This document shows positions 35,249-44,104 of a DNA stretch of 64,000 nt, one piece after another; position 1 is the stretch's first letter; each line of letters opens with the position of its first letter. The translations under genes and the position numbers were made by a program. The notes beneath the pieces are model-generated. The model was not told the origin of the DNA. It did not search any database and saw only the letters and a list, made by a program, of their open reading frames with translations. The DNA lies in assembly GCF_018736085.1 (NCBI RefSeq), contig NZ_CP076134.1:3110501-3174500 (forward strand), read 5' to 3'. Source of the DNA: Bradyrhizobium sediminis (GTDB taxonomy: Bacteria > Pseudomonadota > Alphaproteobacteria > Rhizobiales > Xanthobacteraceae).

Positions 35249-37060
35249 TCATACCGGGCGGGTGCTCGACAGCACCAAGTTTGCCACATCGGTGTAGATG
35301 CCGACCAGCGGTCCGACGACCCTGTGCCATGCGTTTTTCGAGACCACGGTGTCGTGCAGTATCAGGTTGTCGATCCCCGTCGTCAGGAAACAGATCATGG
35401 CGTCGCGCGGCGTCTCCACGATCGGTTCGCCCTTGACGTTGAATGACGTATTGATCAGCACGGGAACCCCGGTCAGCGCCTCGAACTCCTTCAGCAGGCG
35501 GTACAGCACCGGATTGGTCTCCGCGCGGACGGTCTGAACGCGCGCGGTCCCGTCGACATGGACGATCGCCGGAATCCGGTCGCGCCATTCCGGACGAACG
35601 CGCTTGGCGATCAGCATGAACGGCGAATCCTCTTCACCTTCGAATATCTCCCTGGCCCGTTCGGCGAGAACGATCGGCGCGAAGGGACGGAACGGCTGGC
35701 GGTGCTTGACGCGGCGGTTCAGGATGTCCTTCATGCCGGCCTTGCGCGGGTCGGCCAGCAGGCTGCGATTGCCGAGCGCGCGAGGTCCGAACTCGGAAGC
35801 TCCCTGGAACCAGCCGATCACCTTCTGCTCGGCCAGGAGTTTTGCCGTGTCGCGGCAGATATCGTCGCTGCGCACCGCCGAGGTTTGAATGCGCACCAGA
35901 AACTTCGCGCCGGCGTTGCTGACGTCCTGATCGGTGTAGCGTCTGCCGACATAGGAATGATCCATCACAAAGGCGCGGCGCCGTTTCAGAATTTCGAGCC
36001 AGCCGTAATAGGCGCAGCCGATCGCGATGCCGTCGTCGCCGGCCGCCGGCTGGATCCAGACGTTCTCGAACCCGGCCTCCCGCGCCACGCGGCCATTGGC
36101 GACGCAGTTCAGCGCGACACCGCCGGCGATGGTGAGGTTCTTGGCGCCGGTGGATTCGCGCAGCCACCGGGCGCGGGCGAGCAGCACGTTTTCGGTGTCG
36201 TCCTGCACCCGCCAGGCAATATCCTCCCAATGCCGCATCGACGGGCTGGTTTCCCATTTCTCGTCGCCGTCCATGACGTAGGGCTGGTTGAATTCCCTGG
36301 TCCAGTGCGGGACGTGCAGCTTGCCGTCGGTCAGTTCGAGCAGTTGCCTGACCTGCTCCTTCCGGCCATATGGCGCCAGCCCCATCAGCTCACCGCACTT
36401 GTTCCAGTCGCCGAAAATGTAGGTTGAGGCCCGGCTGTAGAGCGCGCCAAGGCCGGGCATGTTGTAGAATTCGTCGCTCAGGAAGCCGCGATCGGGCTCC
36501 ATCCAGACCTTCTTCAGGCATTCGAGTTTCGAGCCGCTGAACTTGTAATAGCTCTCGGACTCGCGGGCGAGCGGCGTGGCAGTGTCGGTCGGCGGATAGG
36601 GCTCCATGACGTCGGATTGATAGCTGCCGACGCCGTCGACGATCATGACAACGCCTTCCTCGAACGGCGATACCGCAAAGGCGCTGTAGGCGTGCGCCAG
36701 ATGGTGGGAGATCGAGACAACTTTATCGGAATGCGACAGGTACAGCGGATGCTTTGGAGCCCCGGCACGCTCGTGTGGGGGCAGGAAGCCAGGCATGTCC
36801 TGATAGACCAGCCGTTCCTCCATTTCCGGGACTGGAAGAATGTAGCAATTGCGGACGACCAGATCGACATCATCAAGCGTGATACCCTCGGCATTCAGGC
36901 AATAGTCGATCACCTCCTGGTAGAATCCCGTAGCGTGCTTCTCGCGCGTGATCCGTTCCTTGGCGATCGCGAAGGCAATGGCGCCGTCGCGCAGCAGGCA
37001 GGCACTCACATCGTGGTCGTAGGTATTCAGACCGAGAACGTAGGTGTGTTGTTTGGGCAT
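35249..37060 (-). CDS. NodU/CmcH-family O-carbamoyltransferase
   Basis: The 603-residue protein has the N-terminal Kae1-like ATPase fold (YVLGLNTYDHDVSACLL; SISHHLAHAYSAFAVSPF with two metal-binding histidines; VDGVGSYQSD), and the C-terminal YrdC-like domain signature QGASEFGPRALGNRSLLADPR and PFRPFAPIVL. The family moves carbamoyl from carbamoyl phosphate onto hydroxyl groups, e.g. on Nod factors or antibiotics. No nod genes are present, so the acceptor here is probably a cell-surface sugar (inference). A FixK-type box lies 34 bases upstream of its ATG; the AAAGAG just before the ATG supports this start. Confidence 0.92.
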   Translation of the reverse strand: MPKQHTYVLGLNTYDHDVSACLLRDGAIAFAIAKERITREKHATGFYQEVIDYCLNAEGITLDDVDLVVRNCYILPVPEMEERLVYQDMPGFLPPHERAGAPKHPLYLSHSDKVVSISHHLAHAYSAFAVSPFEEGVVMIVDGVGSYQSDVMEPYPPTDTATPLARESESYYKFSGSKLECLKKVWMEPDRGFLSDEFYNMPGLGALYSRASTYIFGDWNKCGELMGLAPYGRKEQVRQLLELTDGKLHVPHWTREFNQPYVMDGDEKWETSPSMRHWEDIAWRVQDDTENVLLARARWLRESTGAKNLTIAGGVALNCVANGRVAREAGFENVWIQPAAGDDGIAIGCAYYGWLEILKRRRAFVMDHSYVGRRYTDQDVSNAGAKFLVRIQTSAVRSDDICRDTAKLLAEQKVIGWFQGASEFGPRALGNRSLLADPRKAGMKDILNRRVKHRQPFRPFAPIVLAERAREIFEGEEDSPFMLIAKRVRPEWRDRIPAIVHVDGTARVQTVRAETNPVLYRLLKEFEALTGVPVLINTSFNVKGEPIVETPRDAMICFLTTGIDNLILHDTVVSKNAWHRVVGPLVGIYTDVANLVLSSTRPV

Positions 37061-37093
37061 CGATACTCTTTTGAGGTGATCTGGATTTGGGAT

Positions 37094-37107
37094 TTGATCT
37101 GGATCAA
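37094..37107. promoter_or_regulatory. FixK/FNR-type box (perfect)
   Basis: TTGATCTGGATCAA is a perfect dyad matching TTGAT-N4-ATCAA. Its centre is 40 bases upstream of the carbamoyltransferase ATG at 37060, and about 345 bases before the secreted-protein gene at 37446. It most likely controls the former. Confidence 0.75.
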
Positions 37108-37445
37108 TGTCGGGACGCGAGGGCGAATCTTAGTCTTGAAAAAATTCGCTTTGGCAGGATTGGTGTCCATTTTTGGCGGAATCGGCGCATCGCGTCACGA
37201 AGGCGGGGATGGCGCAATGCACAATTTGTTCAAATGCAGTCGGATGTTTGAACCACTTCCCCATCTTCGGCCGACAGACACTGTAACTTGACCTCGCTTG
37301 CGCCTCCCAATAGCATCTTGAAAAGTCACAAGAACAACATTTTTCTGATGAACTTATAAGGCTGCCGGAACAGAAGGCAGGTCTCCCAAGTCGGCTGAGA
37401 CCGGCTGAGAGTTGACGGCGATTGGAATGACCCAGGAGATCCCTA
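37108..37445. other. AT-richer intergenic region, no gene seen
   Basis: This stretch lies between the FixK-type box of the carbamoyltransferase and the gene at 37446. I see no credible coding frame on either strand. It includes small CGGCTGAGACCGGCTGAGA direct repeats near 37395 and should contain the promoter and leader of the gene at 37446. Confidence 0.4.
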
Positions 37446-37733
37446 ATGGCTAAACGCTACAATATCGTTTCGCGGATCATCGCCGCGGCGGCTTTGGTCT
37501 TCGTTTACATGGTCAGCGTCGTCGGCACGTCGGGTCTCTTCCTGGCGGCATCCACTTCGTCGGCGGAAGCCCAGTGGGGCCGCGGTCGAGGCCGCGGCTA
37601 TTATCGTGGCAGGGGCTATTATCGCGGCAGAGGCTATGGTCGCGGCTATGGCATCTATGTCGCGCCGCCGATCGTGCGCGGTCGCGGCTGCTATTTCAGC
37701 CCGCGCTGGGGCCGGGTGATCTGCCCGTATTGA
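37446..37733 (+). CDS. secreted Gly/Arg/Tyr-rich small protein
   Basis: The 95-residue product has a signal peptide (about residues 1-40, hydrophobic core AAALVFVYMVSVVGTSGLFL, cleavage near AEA-QW) and a mature region of RGRGYYRGRGY-type repeats followed by a Cys-containing RGCYFSPRWGRVICPY tail. Two cysteines could form a disulfide. Such Arg/Gly/Tyr-rich envelope proteins are common in rhizobia without known function. AGGAG is six bases before the ATG, and a hairpin terminator with an eight-T run follows 48 bases after the stop. Confidence 0.78.
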   Translation: MAKRYNIVSRIIAAAALVFVYMVSVVGTSGLFLAASTSSAEAQWGRGRGRGYYRGRGYYRGRGYGRGYGIYVAPPIVRGRGCYFSPRWGRVICPY

Positions 37734-37780
37734 TTGATCGCGACTTGAATCGGCGTATTCGCTACGCCTGATCGGAACAG

Positions 37781-37822
37781 AAAATCAGGAGCGTCGGTCA
37801 GCCGGCGCACCTGATTTTTTTT
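37781..37822 (+). terminator. rho-independent terminator
   Basis: AAAATCAGGAGCG pairs with CGCACCTGATTTT (12 of 13 positions) and is followed directly by a run of T (37815-37822). It ends the transcript of the gene at 37446-37733. Confidence 0.85.
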
Positions 37823-37854
37823 GGATCGGGCTCGACCAGCGTCCAGCGTCTGGC

Positions 37855-37868
37855 ATGAGATAGATCAA
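37855..37868. promoter_or_regulatory. FixK/FNR-type box (one half-site degenerate)
   Basis: ATGAGATAGATCAA has one good half-site (ATCAA), matches TTGA-N6-TCAA at all but the first base, and is centred 78 bases upstream of the ATG at 37940. The same TGAGATAGATCAA core appears, inverted, upstream of the ligD operon (61319-61332). It is the likely control site for the two universal stress protein genes. Confidence 0.5.
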
Positions 37869-37939
37869 AATGCCCCGGGCATCGGCGGGCATAATCGCTT
37901 CCTGTGAAATCAGGCCACCTAGCCAGAAAGCGACCCAGC

Positions 37940-38767
37940 ATGTTGAACGATATCGCCGTCCTTCTTCCCGTCGATCGGCCTGCCGGCCCCCTGATCGACT
38001 GCGCCGCGGCAGTCGCCGGTCTCTTCGAAGCCCATCTCGACGGCATCGCATGCGCCTATCAGGCATTGAATCCGATGATAGCGTTCGAGGCTTCCGCCGT
38101 CGTCATGGCCGCTCAGTACGAAACCGGCGTCGAGCAGGCCGCCGTCGTACTCGACCAGTTCGAGATCGTGACAAGACGCCTCAACATCCCGCATGACGCC
38201 AAGAGCACGTTCAACGTTTCCTATGCCGCGACCCGCACCGTGACCGAGCTGTCGCGCCTCTACGATCTGAACATCGTCGGTCAACCCGATAGCTCGAAGC
38301 CGAGCCAGACCGATTTCATATCCGAGGCGGTGCTGTTCGGATCCGGACGGCCGATGCTGATGGTGCCCTATATCAACCGGGGCGCCTTCAAGGCAGATCG
38401 CGTGCTGATCTGCTGGGATGGTCGCGCGCCGGCGGCGCGGGCGGTCCACAATGCCGCGCCGTTTCTGCGCAAGGCGAAAGCCATCGACGTCGTGACCGTC
38501 AACGAGAATGAAGATACCGTCGGCGAAGCGTCATTGGCGGCGTTCATCACCCATCTCGCCCGACGCGACCTGCCCGCAACCCCTCATCGGCTGACGGCAG
38601 CCACATCCAATATCCACAACGCGATTCTGTCGCTGGCCGCCGACAACGACACCGATCTGATCGTGATGGGCGGCTACGGGCATTCCAGATTTCGGGAGTT
38701 CGTCCTCGGCGGCGCGACGCGCGGCATGTTCGAATCGCTCACCGTCCCGGCGTTGATCTCGCACTAA
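37940..38767 (+). CDS. universal stress protein (UspA superfamily), tandem-domain
   Basis: The 275-residue protein has two UspA-like halves. The second ends with the ATP-binding signature VMGGYGHSRFREFVLGGATR (G-x2-G-x9-G pattern), while the first half is degenerate. Cytosolic USPs of this type bind ATP and accumulate in hypoxia or growth arrest. ATG 37940 is preceded by AGCCAGAAAGCGA. It is the first gene of a pair with the next USP, 14 bases apart, behind a FixK-type box. Confidence 0.9.
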   Translation: MLNDIAVLLPVDRPAGPLIDCAAAVAGLFEAHLDGIACAYQALNPMIAFEASAVVMAAQYETGVEQAAVVLDQFEIVTRRLNIPHDAKSTFNVSYAATRTVTELSRLYDLNIVGQPDSSKPSQTDFISEAVLFGSGRPMLMVPYINRGAFKADRVLICWDGRAPAARAVHNAAPFLRKAKAIDVVTVNENEDTVGEASLAAFITHLARRDLPATPHRLTAATSNIHNAILSLAADNDTDLIVMGGYGHSRFREFVLGGATRGMFESLTVPALISH

Positions 38768-38781
38768 GTCGGGAGGGCGGC

Positions 38782-39609
38782 GTGACGTATAAAACGATTA
38801 TGGTACATCTCGACCTCGAACAATACAGCGAGCCTGCCCTGCGCGTGACCTGCGAGCTGGCCGACCGGTTCAAGTCGAAGGTGATCGGAGTCACGGCCGG
38901 CCTTCCCAACGTGCCGATTCATGCCGACGGCATGATCGCGTCGAACGTGCTTGAAGCCGATTACGAACAGCTGAACCAGGCCATCGGCCGCTGCGAGAGT
39001 CACTTCCGGTCGGCACTCAAGGACTTCAACGGTGCGCTGGAATGGCGATCGGACGCCGCCTACCCCGTGGATTTTCTCGTGCAGGAAGCCCGGGCCGCGG
39101 ATCTCCTGGTGGTCGGCCGCGCCGAGAACTACAATCTCCTCGGCCCGAACCATCTGCTCGAGATCGGCGATGCCGTCATGAAGGCAGGCCGGCCTGTATT
39201 GGTCGTGCCGCCCCGCAGCACCAGCCTCGCCTTCAATCGCATCCTGATTGCGTGGAAGGATTCCGCCGAGGCGCGGCGGGCGCTTCCGGCGGCGCTTCCG
39301 CTGCTCAAGCGAGCCAAGGAACTGATCATCGTCGAGATCACCTCCGACGAGAGCGAACGGGGCGCTGCCAATGAGCGCGTCGCCGACGTGGCGAAATGGC
39401 TTCAGCGCCATAACGTCCCGGCGTCGGCACGGGTCGAACCGTCCGCCGGTGCCCCCGGCAGTCAGCTCGAAGCCATCGCGTCCGAAGCGAGGGCCGATAT
39501 CATCGTCGCCGGCGCTTACGGACATACCCGTCTCCACGAGTGGATATTCGGCGGGGTGACGCGTCACCTCCTACAGCACGGCTCGACCTGCGCGCTCCTG
39601 GTCCACTGA
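38782..39609 (+). CDS. universal stress protein (UspA superfamily), tandem-domain
   Basis: The second USP of the pair, 275 residues, starts at GTG 38782 after GGGAGGGCGGC. It has an N-terminal UspA domain (YKTIMVHLDLEQYSEPALRV) and a C-terminal one ending IVAGAYGHTRLHEWIFGGVT, again with the ATP-binding glycine pattern. It is the same size as but clearly divergent from its neighbour, so the two are old paralogues rather than a fresh duplication. The intergenic gap of 14 bases implies co-transcription and probable FixK control. Confidence 0.9.
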   Translation: MTYKTIMVHLDLEQYSEPALRVTCELADRFKSKVIGVTAGLPNVPIHADGMIASNVLEADYEQLNQAIGRCESHFRSALKDFNGALEWRSDAAYPVDFLVQEARAADLLVVGRAENYNLLGPNHLLEIGDAVMKAGRPVLVVPPRSTSLAFNRILIAWKDSAEARRALPAALPLLKRAKELIIVEITSDESERGAANERVADVAKWLQRHNVPASARVEPSAGAPGSQLEAIASEARADIIVAGAYGHTRLHEWIFGGVTRHLLQHGSTCALLVH

Positions 39610-39633
39610 TCCCGGCAGGACGTCATTGTTCGA

Positions 39634-39647
39634 TTGACTTGAATCAA
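39634..39647. promoter_or_regulatory. FixK/FNR-type box
   Basis: TTGACTTGAATCAA fits the rhizobial FixK pattern TTG[AC]-N6-[TG]CAA. Its centre lies 127 bases upstream of the ATG at 39768. Confidence 0.6.
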
Positions 39648-39767
39648 TCGACCGATCCCGCATTGCGGTAATTTTTCTTTAAATGCGCCGCCGGGCTCAA
39701 AAATGCCGCATGCGCGCGTATCCATTGAACAATTGGCAGCCGATCGCTGTACAAAACGGATTCGAAA

Positions 39768-40181
39768 ATGCCGCCCCACTTCCACGCGATCGTCTGGATC
39801 GACCACGCGCAGGTCAAGGTATTCCATGTCGGACGTACCGGCGATGACGAGATGGTCATGCATCGGCATCTACCCGCCAAGTACCTGCACCACAAGGCCG
39901 GCTCGATCGGCAGCGGCCATGCGGCGCCGGACAAGGAATTTCTGACGCAGGTCATGAACGCCGTCAGCGACGCCAGCGAAATCCTGATCATCGGCCCTGC
40001 CGGCGCCAAGGCGGAGCTTGCCAAATTCCTCCGCGAGCAACATTCGAAAATCGGCGATCGCATCGTGGCCGTGGAGCCCGCCGATCATCCCAGCGATCGC
40101 GAGATCGTCGCCTATGCCAAGAAGCATTTCAAGATCGCTCCCCCGAGGGTAGCGGCGGCAAGCGGGGCGGCCAATGGCTGA
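39768..40181 (+). CDS. eRF1-domain-like 'translational machinery' protein
   Basis: The 137-residue product starts HFHAIVWIDHAQVKVFHV and contains FLTQVMNAVSDASEILIIGPAGAKAELAKFLREQH, the pattern of short eRF1/Pelota domain-like proteins that databases label 'translational machinery protein'. Role unknown; ribosome-associated stress function is an inference. It lies between the USP pair and an ABC exporter operon and has a FixK-type box about 120 bases upstream. The weak match to a Shine-Dalgarno leaves the exact start open, but ATG 39768 gives the expected length. Confidence 0.75.
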   Translation: MPPHFHAIVWIDHAQVKVFHVGRTGDDEMVMHRHLPAKYLHHKAGSIGSGHAAPDKEFLTQVMNAVSDASEILIIGPAGAKAELAKFLREQHSKIGDRIVAVEPADHPSDREIVAYAKKHFKIAPPRVAAASGAANG

Positions 40182-40215
40182 CCCCGTGCCGCGGTCAGCC
40201 GGGGTTTGATTGATC

Positions 40216-41298
40216 ATGGACATGAGGGTTGCGCCAACCGAAACGACGGAAACCGCAACCGGGCCGGCGGCGAACGACCGGCGTCCATTTCCATGGAAAC
40301 TGCTGATGGCGGTGCTGCTCGCCGCATCGCTGGCGGCTATCGCGTGGTGGATGTCGCGCGGACCGGCCATTACGGTGGTTCGGGTCACCCGCGGCGCCGC
40401 CGCTGAAATCGTTTATGCCACCGGCGCGGTCGAGCCCGAGACCTGGTCGCGCTCGACGCCGCTGGTGCGCGGCCGCATCATCGAACGTTGCCGATGCGAG
40501 GGAAAAAGCGTCAAGAAGGGCGACGTCCTCGCCCGCCTCGACGACAAGGAGGCGCTGGCTACGCTGAACGACCTGCGCGCGCTGGAGGAATTCCAGCGCC
40601 GGGAATTCGACCGCCAGTCGCAATTGCTGGCGCGCGGGGTCGCGACCTCGCAGGCCTATCAGCGCGCCGAAAGCGACCTTGCGCGTATCCATGCGCAGAT
40701 CGCCGCCCAGACGCAGCGGCTGGAATACTTCAAACTGGTCGCGCCGATGGACGGCACCGTCCTCAAGGAGGACGGCGAAGTCGGCGACATGGTCGACCCC
40801 GGCACGATTCTCTACCGCGTCGGCCTGGAAAAGCCGTTATGGGTGGTCGCCGACGTCAACGAGGAGGATATCCCCCGCGTTCGGGTTGGCCAGAAAGCGC
40901 TGCTGCGCACCGACGCCTTCGCCAATCAGGTGCTGCCGGGCTTCGTGAAACAGATTACGCCGGCCGGCGACCCCGTCTCCAAGACATTCCGCGTCCGGAT
41001 CGGCCTGCCCGAAGATACGCCGTTGCGGGTCGGCATGAGCGTCGAAGCCAACATCGTCAGCCGGGAGAAGCGGGATGTCCTGCTGGTCCCCGCCAACGCC
41101 GTGGTCAACAACAGCCTGCTGATGATCGAAAACGATCGGGCGCGCCTGCACAAGGTAGAGACCGGCATTCGCGGCACAGGCTTCGTCGAGATCGTCGGCG
41201 GCGCCAGCGAGGGTGAACTGGTCGCTTCGCCCGCCACCACCAATATCCAGGACGGGTCGCGGGTCCGGCCGCTGCTCGCCGAGCCGGCCGTGCGGTGA
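40216..41298 (+). CDS. HlyD/MacA-family efflux periplasmic adaptor
   Basis: The 360-residue membrane fusion protein has one N-terminal anchor (WKLLMAVLLAASLAAIAWWM), a barrel-sandwich/lipoyl domain (GRIIERCRCEGKSVKKGDVLARLD), a coiled-coil hairpin, and VAPMDGTVLKEDGEVGDMV as the second lipoyl half. It links an inner-membrane ABC transporter to the envelope exterior. Its stop overlaps the permease GTG (GTGA). An in-frame TTG lies six bases upstream of the chosen ATG. Confidence 0.9.
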   Translation: MDMRVAPTETTETATGPAANDRRPFPWKLLMAVLLAASLAAIAWWMSRGPAITVVRVTRGAAAEIVYATGAVEPETWSRSTPLVRGRIIERCRCEGKSVKKGDVLARLDDKEALATLNDLRALEEFQRREFDRQSQLLARGVATSQAYQRAESDLARIHAQIAAQTQRLEYFKLVAPMDGTVLKEDGEVGDMVDPGTILYRVGLEKPLWVVADVNEEDIPRVRVGQKALLRTDAFANQVLPGFVKQITPAGDPVSKTFRVRIGLPEDTPLRVGMSVEANIVSREKRDVLLVPANAVVNNSLLMIENDRARLHKVETGIRGTGFVEIVGGASEGELVASPATTNIQDGSRVRPLLAEPAVR

Positions 41299-42530
41299 AC
41301 CTGATCCTGACCATAGCCTGGACCCATGTCCGCCACCGCGCCCGCCAGACGCTGGTGGCGATTGCCGGCGTCATGACCGGCGTCGGATTCTCCGTGATGA
41401 TGGCGGCAATGATGGAGGGATCGCAGGACGATTTCATCCGGACCCTGGTCGACGCGCTGCCGCATATTTCGATCACCGATGAACTTCGGCAGCCGACGCG
41501 GCAACCGGCGGATATCGCCTACGCCGCCGCCGAATTCCACGGCCTGACGCCGGACGTCCGGCGCCCAGGCATCAAGAATCCGATGGCCACCATCGCGTCG
41601 CTGCATAGCTGGGTGCCGGGCGCGCTGACGCCGTCGGTACAGTCGAAGGCGGTGCTGCGGTTTGCCGGGCGCAACCTGACCATCTCGATCATCGGCATCG
41701 ATCCCCGCACCGAGGCCGATGTCTCCAATCTGGCAACCCACATGAAGCAGGGAACGCTGCACTCACTATATCGGTCGTCCAACGCCATCCTGCTCGGCGA
41801 CCGCCTCGCCAACAAGATCGGCGCGCGGGTCAACTCCAACATCACGCTGGCTTCCGCCGAAGGCGCCACCATGAACGCCACCGTGGTCGGCACCTTCCAT
41901 ACCGGCTTCCGCATGACCGACGAGACCACCGGCTATGTCCTGCTCAAGACCGCGCAGATCCTGGAAAAGCAAACCGGCATCGTCAACGAGATCCGCGTGC
42001 GCACCCATGATCCCATGGCGGCCCGCCTGATCTCGGAGCGGATCGGTGAACAGACCGGCTATAAGTCGATCTCCTGGCAGGAGGCGCAGGAGGATCTCTT
42101 GTCCGCGATCACGCTGCGCAACGTGCTGATGTATACGATCGTCGGCGCGATCCTCCTGGTCGCGAGTTTCGGCACCTACAACATCATTTCCACCATCACC
42201 CATGAGAAGACCCGCGACATCGCCATCCTGAAATCGCTGGGCTTCAGGGACCAAACCATCCGGACCGTCTTCATCGTCGAGGCACTGCTGGTCGGTCTGG
42301 TCGGCGCTGTGCTGGGCTGGATCTTCGGCTATCTCCTGACCCGCGGGCTGGCGTCGCTGGAATTCAAGACCCCATTTTCCGACTACAACCACCTGCCGGT
42401 GCTCTATTCGGTCAAACACTATCTGCTCGCCACCGGCGTGGCGCTGGTGTCGAGCCTGGTGGCCGGCTATTTCCCGGCCCGATCCGCGGCGCGGCTGCAC
42501 CCCGTCGACATCATCAGGGGCGCGACATGA
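41295..42530 (+). CDS. ABC transporter permease (FtsX/MacB-like)
   Basis: The 411-residue permease has one N-terminal membrane helix, a large periplasmic (MacB_PCD-like) domain, and three C-terminal helices with the FtsX signature (NVLMYTIVGAILLVASFGTYNIISTI; TREKTRDIAILKSLGF-like region). It starts with GTG 41295, overlapping the adaptor stop by GTGA, and its own stop overlaps the ATPase ATG by ATGA. Such MacB/DevC-like permeases export lipids, peptides or antibiotics; the substrate is not evident. Confidence 0.9.
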   Translation: MNLILTIAWTHVRHRARQTLVAIAGVMTGVGFSVMMAAMMEGSQDDFIRTLVDALPHISITDELRQPTRQPADIAYAAAEFHGLTPDVRRPGIKNPMATIASLHSWVPGALTPSVQSKAVLRFAGRNLTISIIGIDPRTEADVSNLATHMKQGTLHSLYRSSNAILLGDRLANKIGARVNSNITLASAEGATMNATVVGTFHTGFRMTDETTGYVLLKTAQILEKQTGIVNEIRVRTHDPMAARLISERIGEQTGYKSISWQEAQEDLLSAITLRNVLMYTIVGAILLVASFGTYNIISTITHEKTRDIAILKSLGFRDQTIRTVFIVEALLVGLVGAVLGWIFGYLLTRGLASLEFKTPFSDYNHLPVLYSVKHYLLATGVALVSSLVAGYFPARSAARLHPVDIIRGAT

Positions 42531-43237
42531 GCACGGCGCTGATCGAGGCCCGGGGCGTGACCAAAGTCCTCGGCGGGATCGTCCCGGTCACACTGGTGCA
42601 GGACATCGACCTCTCCATCATGCCGCGCGAGTTCATCGCCATCACCGGCCCGTCCGGCTCCGGCAAATCGTCGCTGCTGTATCTCTTGGGGCTGTTGGAT
42701 ATTCCGACATCGGGCGAAGTCCTGATCGACGGCCATTCCACCACCGCAATGACCGAGGACGCGCGCGCGAAAGTGCGGCTCACCCGCCTCGGCTTCGTCT
42801 TCCAGTTTCATTTTCTGCTGCCGGAATTCTCGATCACCGAAAATGTCGCATTGCCGATGCGGGCGCTGGGCAAATTGTCGCCGCGCGCCATCACCGCACG
42901 CGCCGAGGAACTCCTGGAATCGTTCGGGCTCGGCGATCATCGCCACAAGACCCCGGATCAATTGTCCGGCGGCCAGCGGCAGCGCGTCGCGGTGGCGCGG
43001 GCGTTGGCCAACGATCCCCCTGTCATCCTCGCGGATGAACCGACCGGAAGCCTGGATTCGGTCTCCACCACGCAGGTATTCGGCATCCTGCGCGACTTGG
43101 TGGCGCTGCGCGGAAAAACCGTGGTCGCCGTCACCCATGATCTCAATCTGGCTGCCCAGATGCACCGCCGGATTCATGTCGTCGACGGCCGGCTGGCGAA
43201 GGACGAGGAGGTCGCCGTGTCCGGCGCCCCGTCATAG
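42527..43237 (+). CDS. ABC transporter ATP-binding protein (MacB/LolD-like)
   Basis: The 236-residue ATPase has Walker A GPSGSGKSS, the signature LSGGQRQRVAVARAL, and Walker B VILADEPTGSLDS, all of which fit the MacB/LolD group. It is the last gene of the adaptor-permease-ATPase operon, coupled to the permease by an ATGA overlap. The tripartite set lacks a dedicated outer-membrane channel gene here and would rely on a TolC-like protein elsewhere. Confidence 0.93.
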   Translation: MSTALIEARGVTKVLGGIVPVTLVQDIDLSIMPREFIAITGPSGSGKSSLLYLLGLLDIPTSGEVLIDGHSTTAMTEDARAKVRLTRLGFVFQFHFLLPEFSITENVALPMRALGKLSPRAITARAEELLESFGLGDHRHKTPDQLSGGQRQRVAVARALANDPPVILADEPTGSLDSVSTTQVFGILRDLVALRGKTVVAVTHDLNLAAQMHRRIHVVDGRLAKDEEVAVSGAPS

Positions 43238-43259
43238 GTCCGGAAACACGACGACGCTT

Positions 43260-43448
43260 TCAGTCCTCGAATGCCGGCGGATCGGGCCGCTGATGCGGCT
43301 CGGCGCCTTCGATGGGCTGGTTGTCCTCCGCGGGGATTTCGCGTTCGACCTCGACGCGATCCTTGTCGATCAGGCCCGGCGCCTCATCGGTTTGCTCCGA
43401 AGGCAGGCCCTTTCGCGGCGGCGACGCCGCTCTGTTTAAGTCGCCCAT
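43260..43448 (-). CDS. small acidic hypothetical protein (62 aa)
   Basis: ATG 43448 sits three bases after GGAGGAGC, a strong ribosome-binding site. The 62-residue product (MGDLNRAASPPRKGLPSEQT start) is rich in Glu/Asp/Pro and probably disordered. It starts 28 bases after the stop of the host-attachment-like gene and is likely co-transcribed with it. No family is recognised. Confidence 0.6.
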   Translation of the reverse strand: MGDLNRAASPPRKGLPSEQTDEAPGLIDKDRVEVEREIPAEDNQPIEGAEPHQRPDPPAFED

Positions 43449-43476
43449 CTGCTCCTCCGCCGGCCGCCGCGACGCC

Positions 43477-43941
43477 TCAGTGTGAATTGGCATCGCCGGT
43501 CAGATGCTTCTCGATTTCCCACACCGGATGCTTGGTCAGATCCTTGTTGATCTCGGCCACGATACAGGCCTTCACGTCGGCATGGAAAGCGTCGCGCAAG
43601 TCGGCAAGGGTCCTCGGCGGAGCCACCACCACCAGCGCCTGCACCTTCCGCTCGCGGATCACCTGCTCCAGGGCGGCAGCAACCTTTCGTGCGAAATGAT
43701 GCTCTTCGATGTCGTGCCAGTCGGTCGGCGCGACGGTGCTTCTTTGGCCCGATTGCGAAGCCTTGCTGACGCGGCCCGGGCGCTCGGTGCCCTGGTCATG
43801 GCTGGTCGGATGTTCCTCCGCAAAGACCGTCTCGGTCTTGAGATTGGGAAATTTTTCATCGCCATCGTTGCGCAGGAACAGGGCCTTGCGGCCATCGCCG
43901 ACGAACACGAAAGCATTATGCGGGATCTTGAGGTTGTTCAT
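43477..43941 (-). CDS. host-attachment family protein (AtsE/PF10116-like)
   Basis: The 154-residue protein starts with the family's 'HNAFVFVGDGRKALFLRNDGD' strand-turn-strand and ends with ALVVVAPPRTLADLRDAFHADVKACIVAEINKDLTKHP, which is the hallmark of the 'protein required for attachment to host cells' family. The family is eRF1-like in fold, and its members often sit in hypoxia or stress clusters, so the attachment name may mislead. A perfect FixK-type box lies 75-88 bases upstream of the ATG. Confidence 0.88.
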   Translation of the reverse strand: MNNLKIPHNAFVFVGDGRKALFLRNDGDEKFPNLKTETVFAEEHPTSHDQGTERPGRVSKASQSGQRSTVAPTDWHDIEEHHFARKVAAALEQVIRERKVQALVVVAPPRTLADLRDAFHADVKACIVAEINKDLTKHPVWEIEKHLTGDANSH

Positions 43942-44015
43942 GTGGTCCTCTCGGAAACTCTGGCTCTCGCCAGCACGTTAGTTCAATAACGCTAGGGCCG
44001 CCGCAGTTTTCCGGC

Positions 44016-44029
44016 TTGATCAGCATCAA
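44016..44029. promoter_or_regulatory. FixK/FNR-type box (perfect)
   Basis: TTGATCAGCATCAA, a perfect TTGAT-N4-ATCAA dyad, is centred 81 bases upstream of the host-attachment-like gene start at 43941. The downstream neighbour on the other side is only the 3' end of the P-type ATPase gene. Confidence 0.75.
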
Positions 44030-44104
44030 GGCGCGCGGGGGAAAACATTCTTATGTCGGCGCCCTTTCCCGATTGCAGGAGCACGGAGCGGACCTTCCAT
44101 CAGG

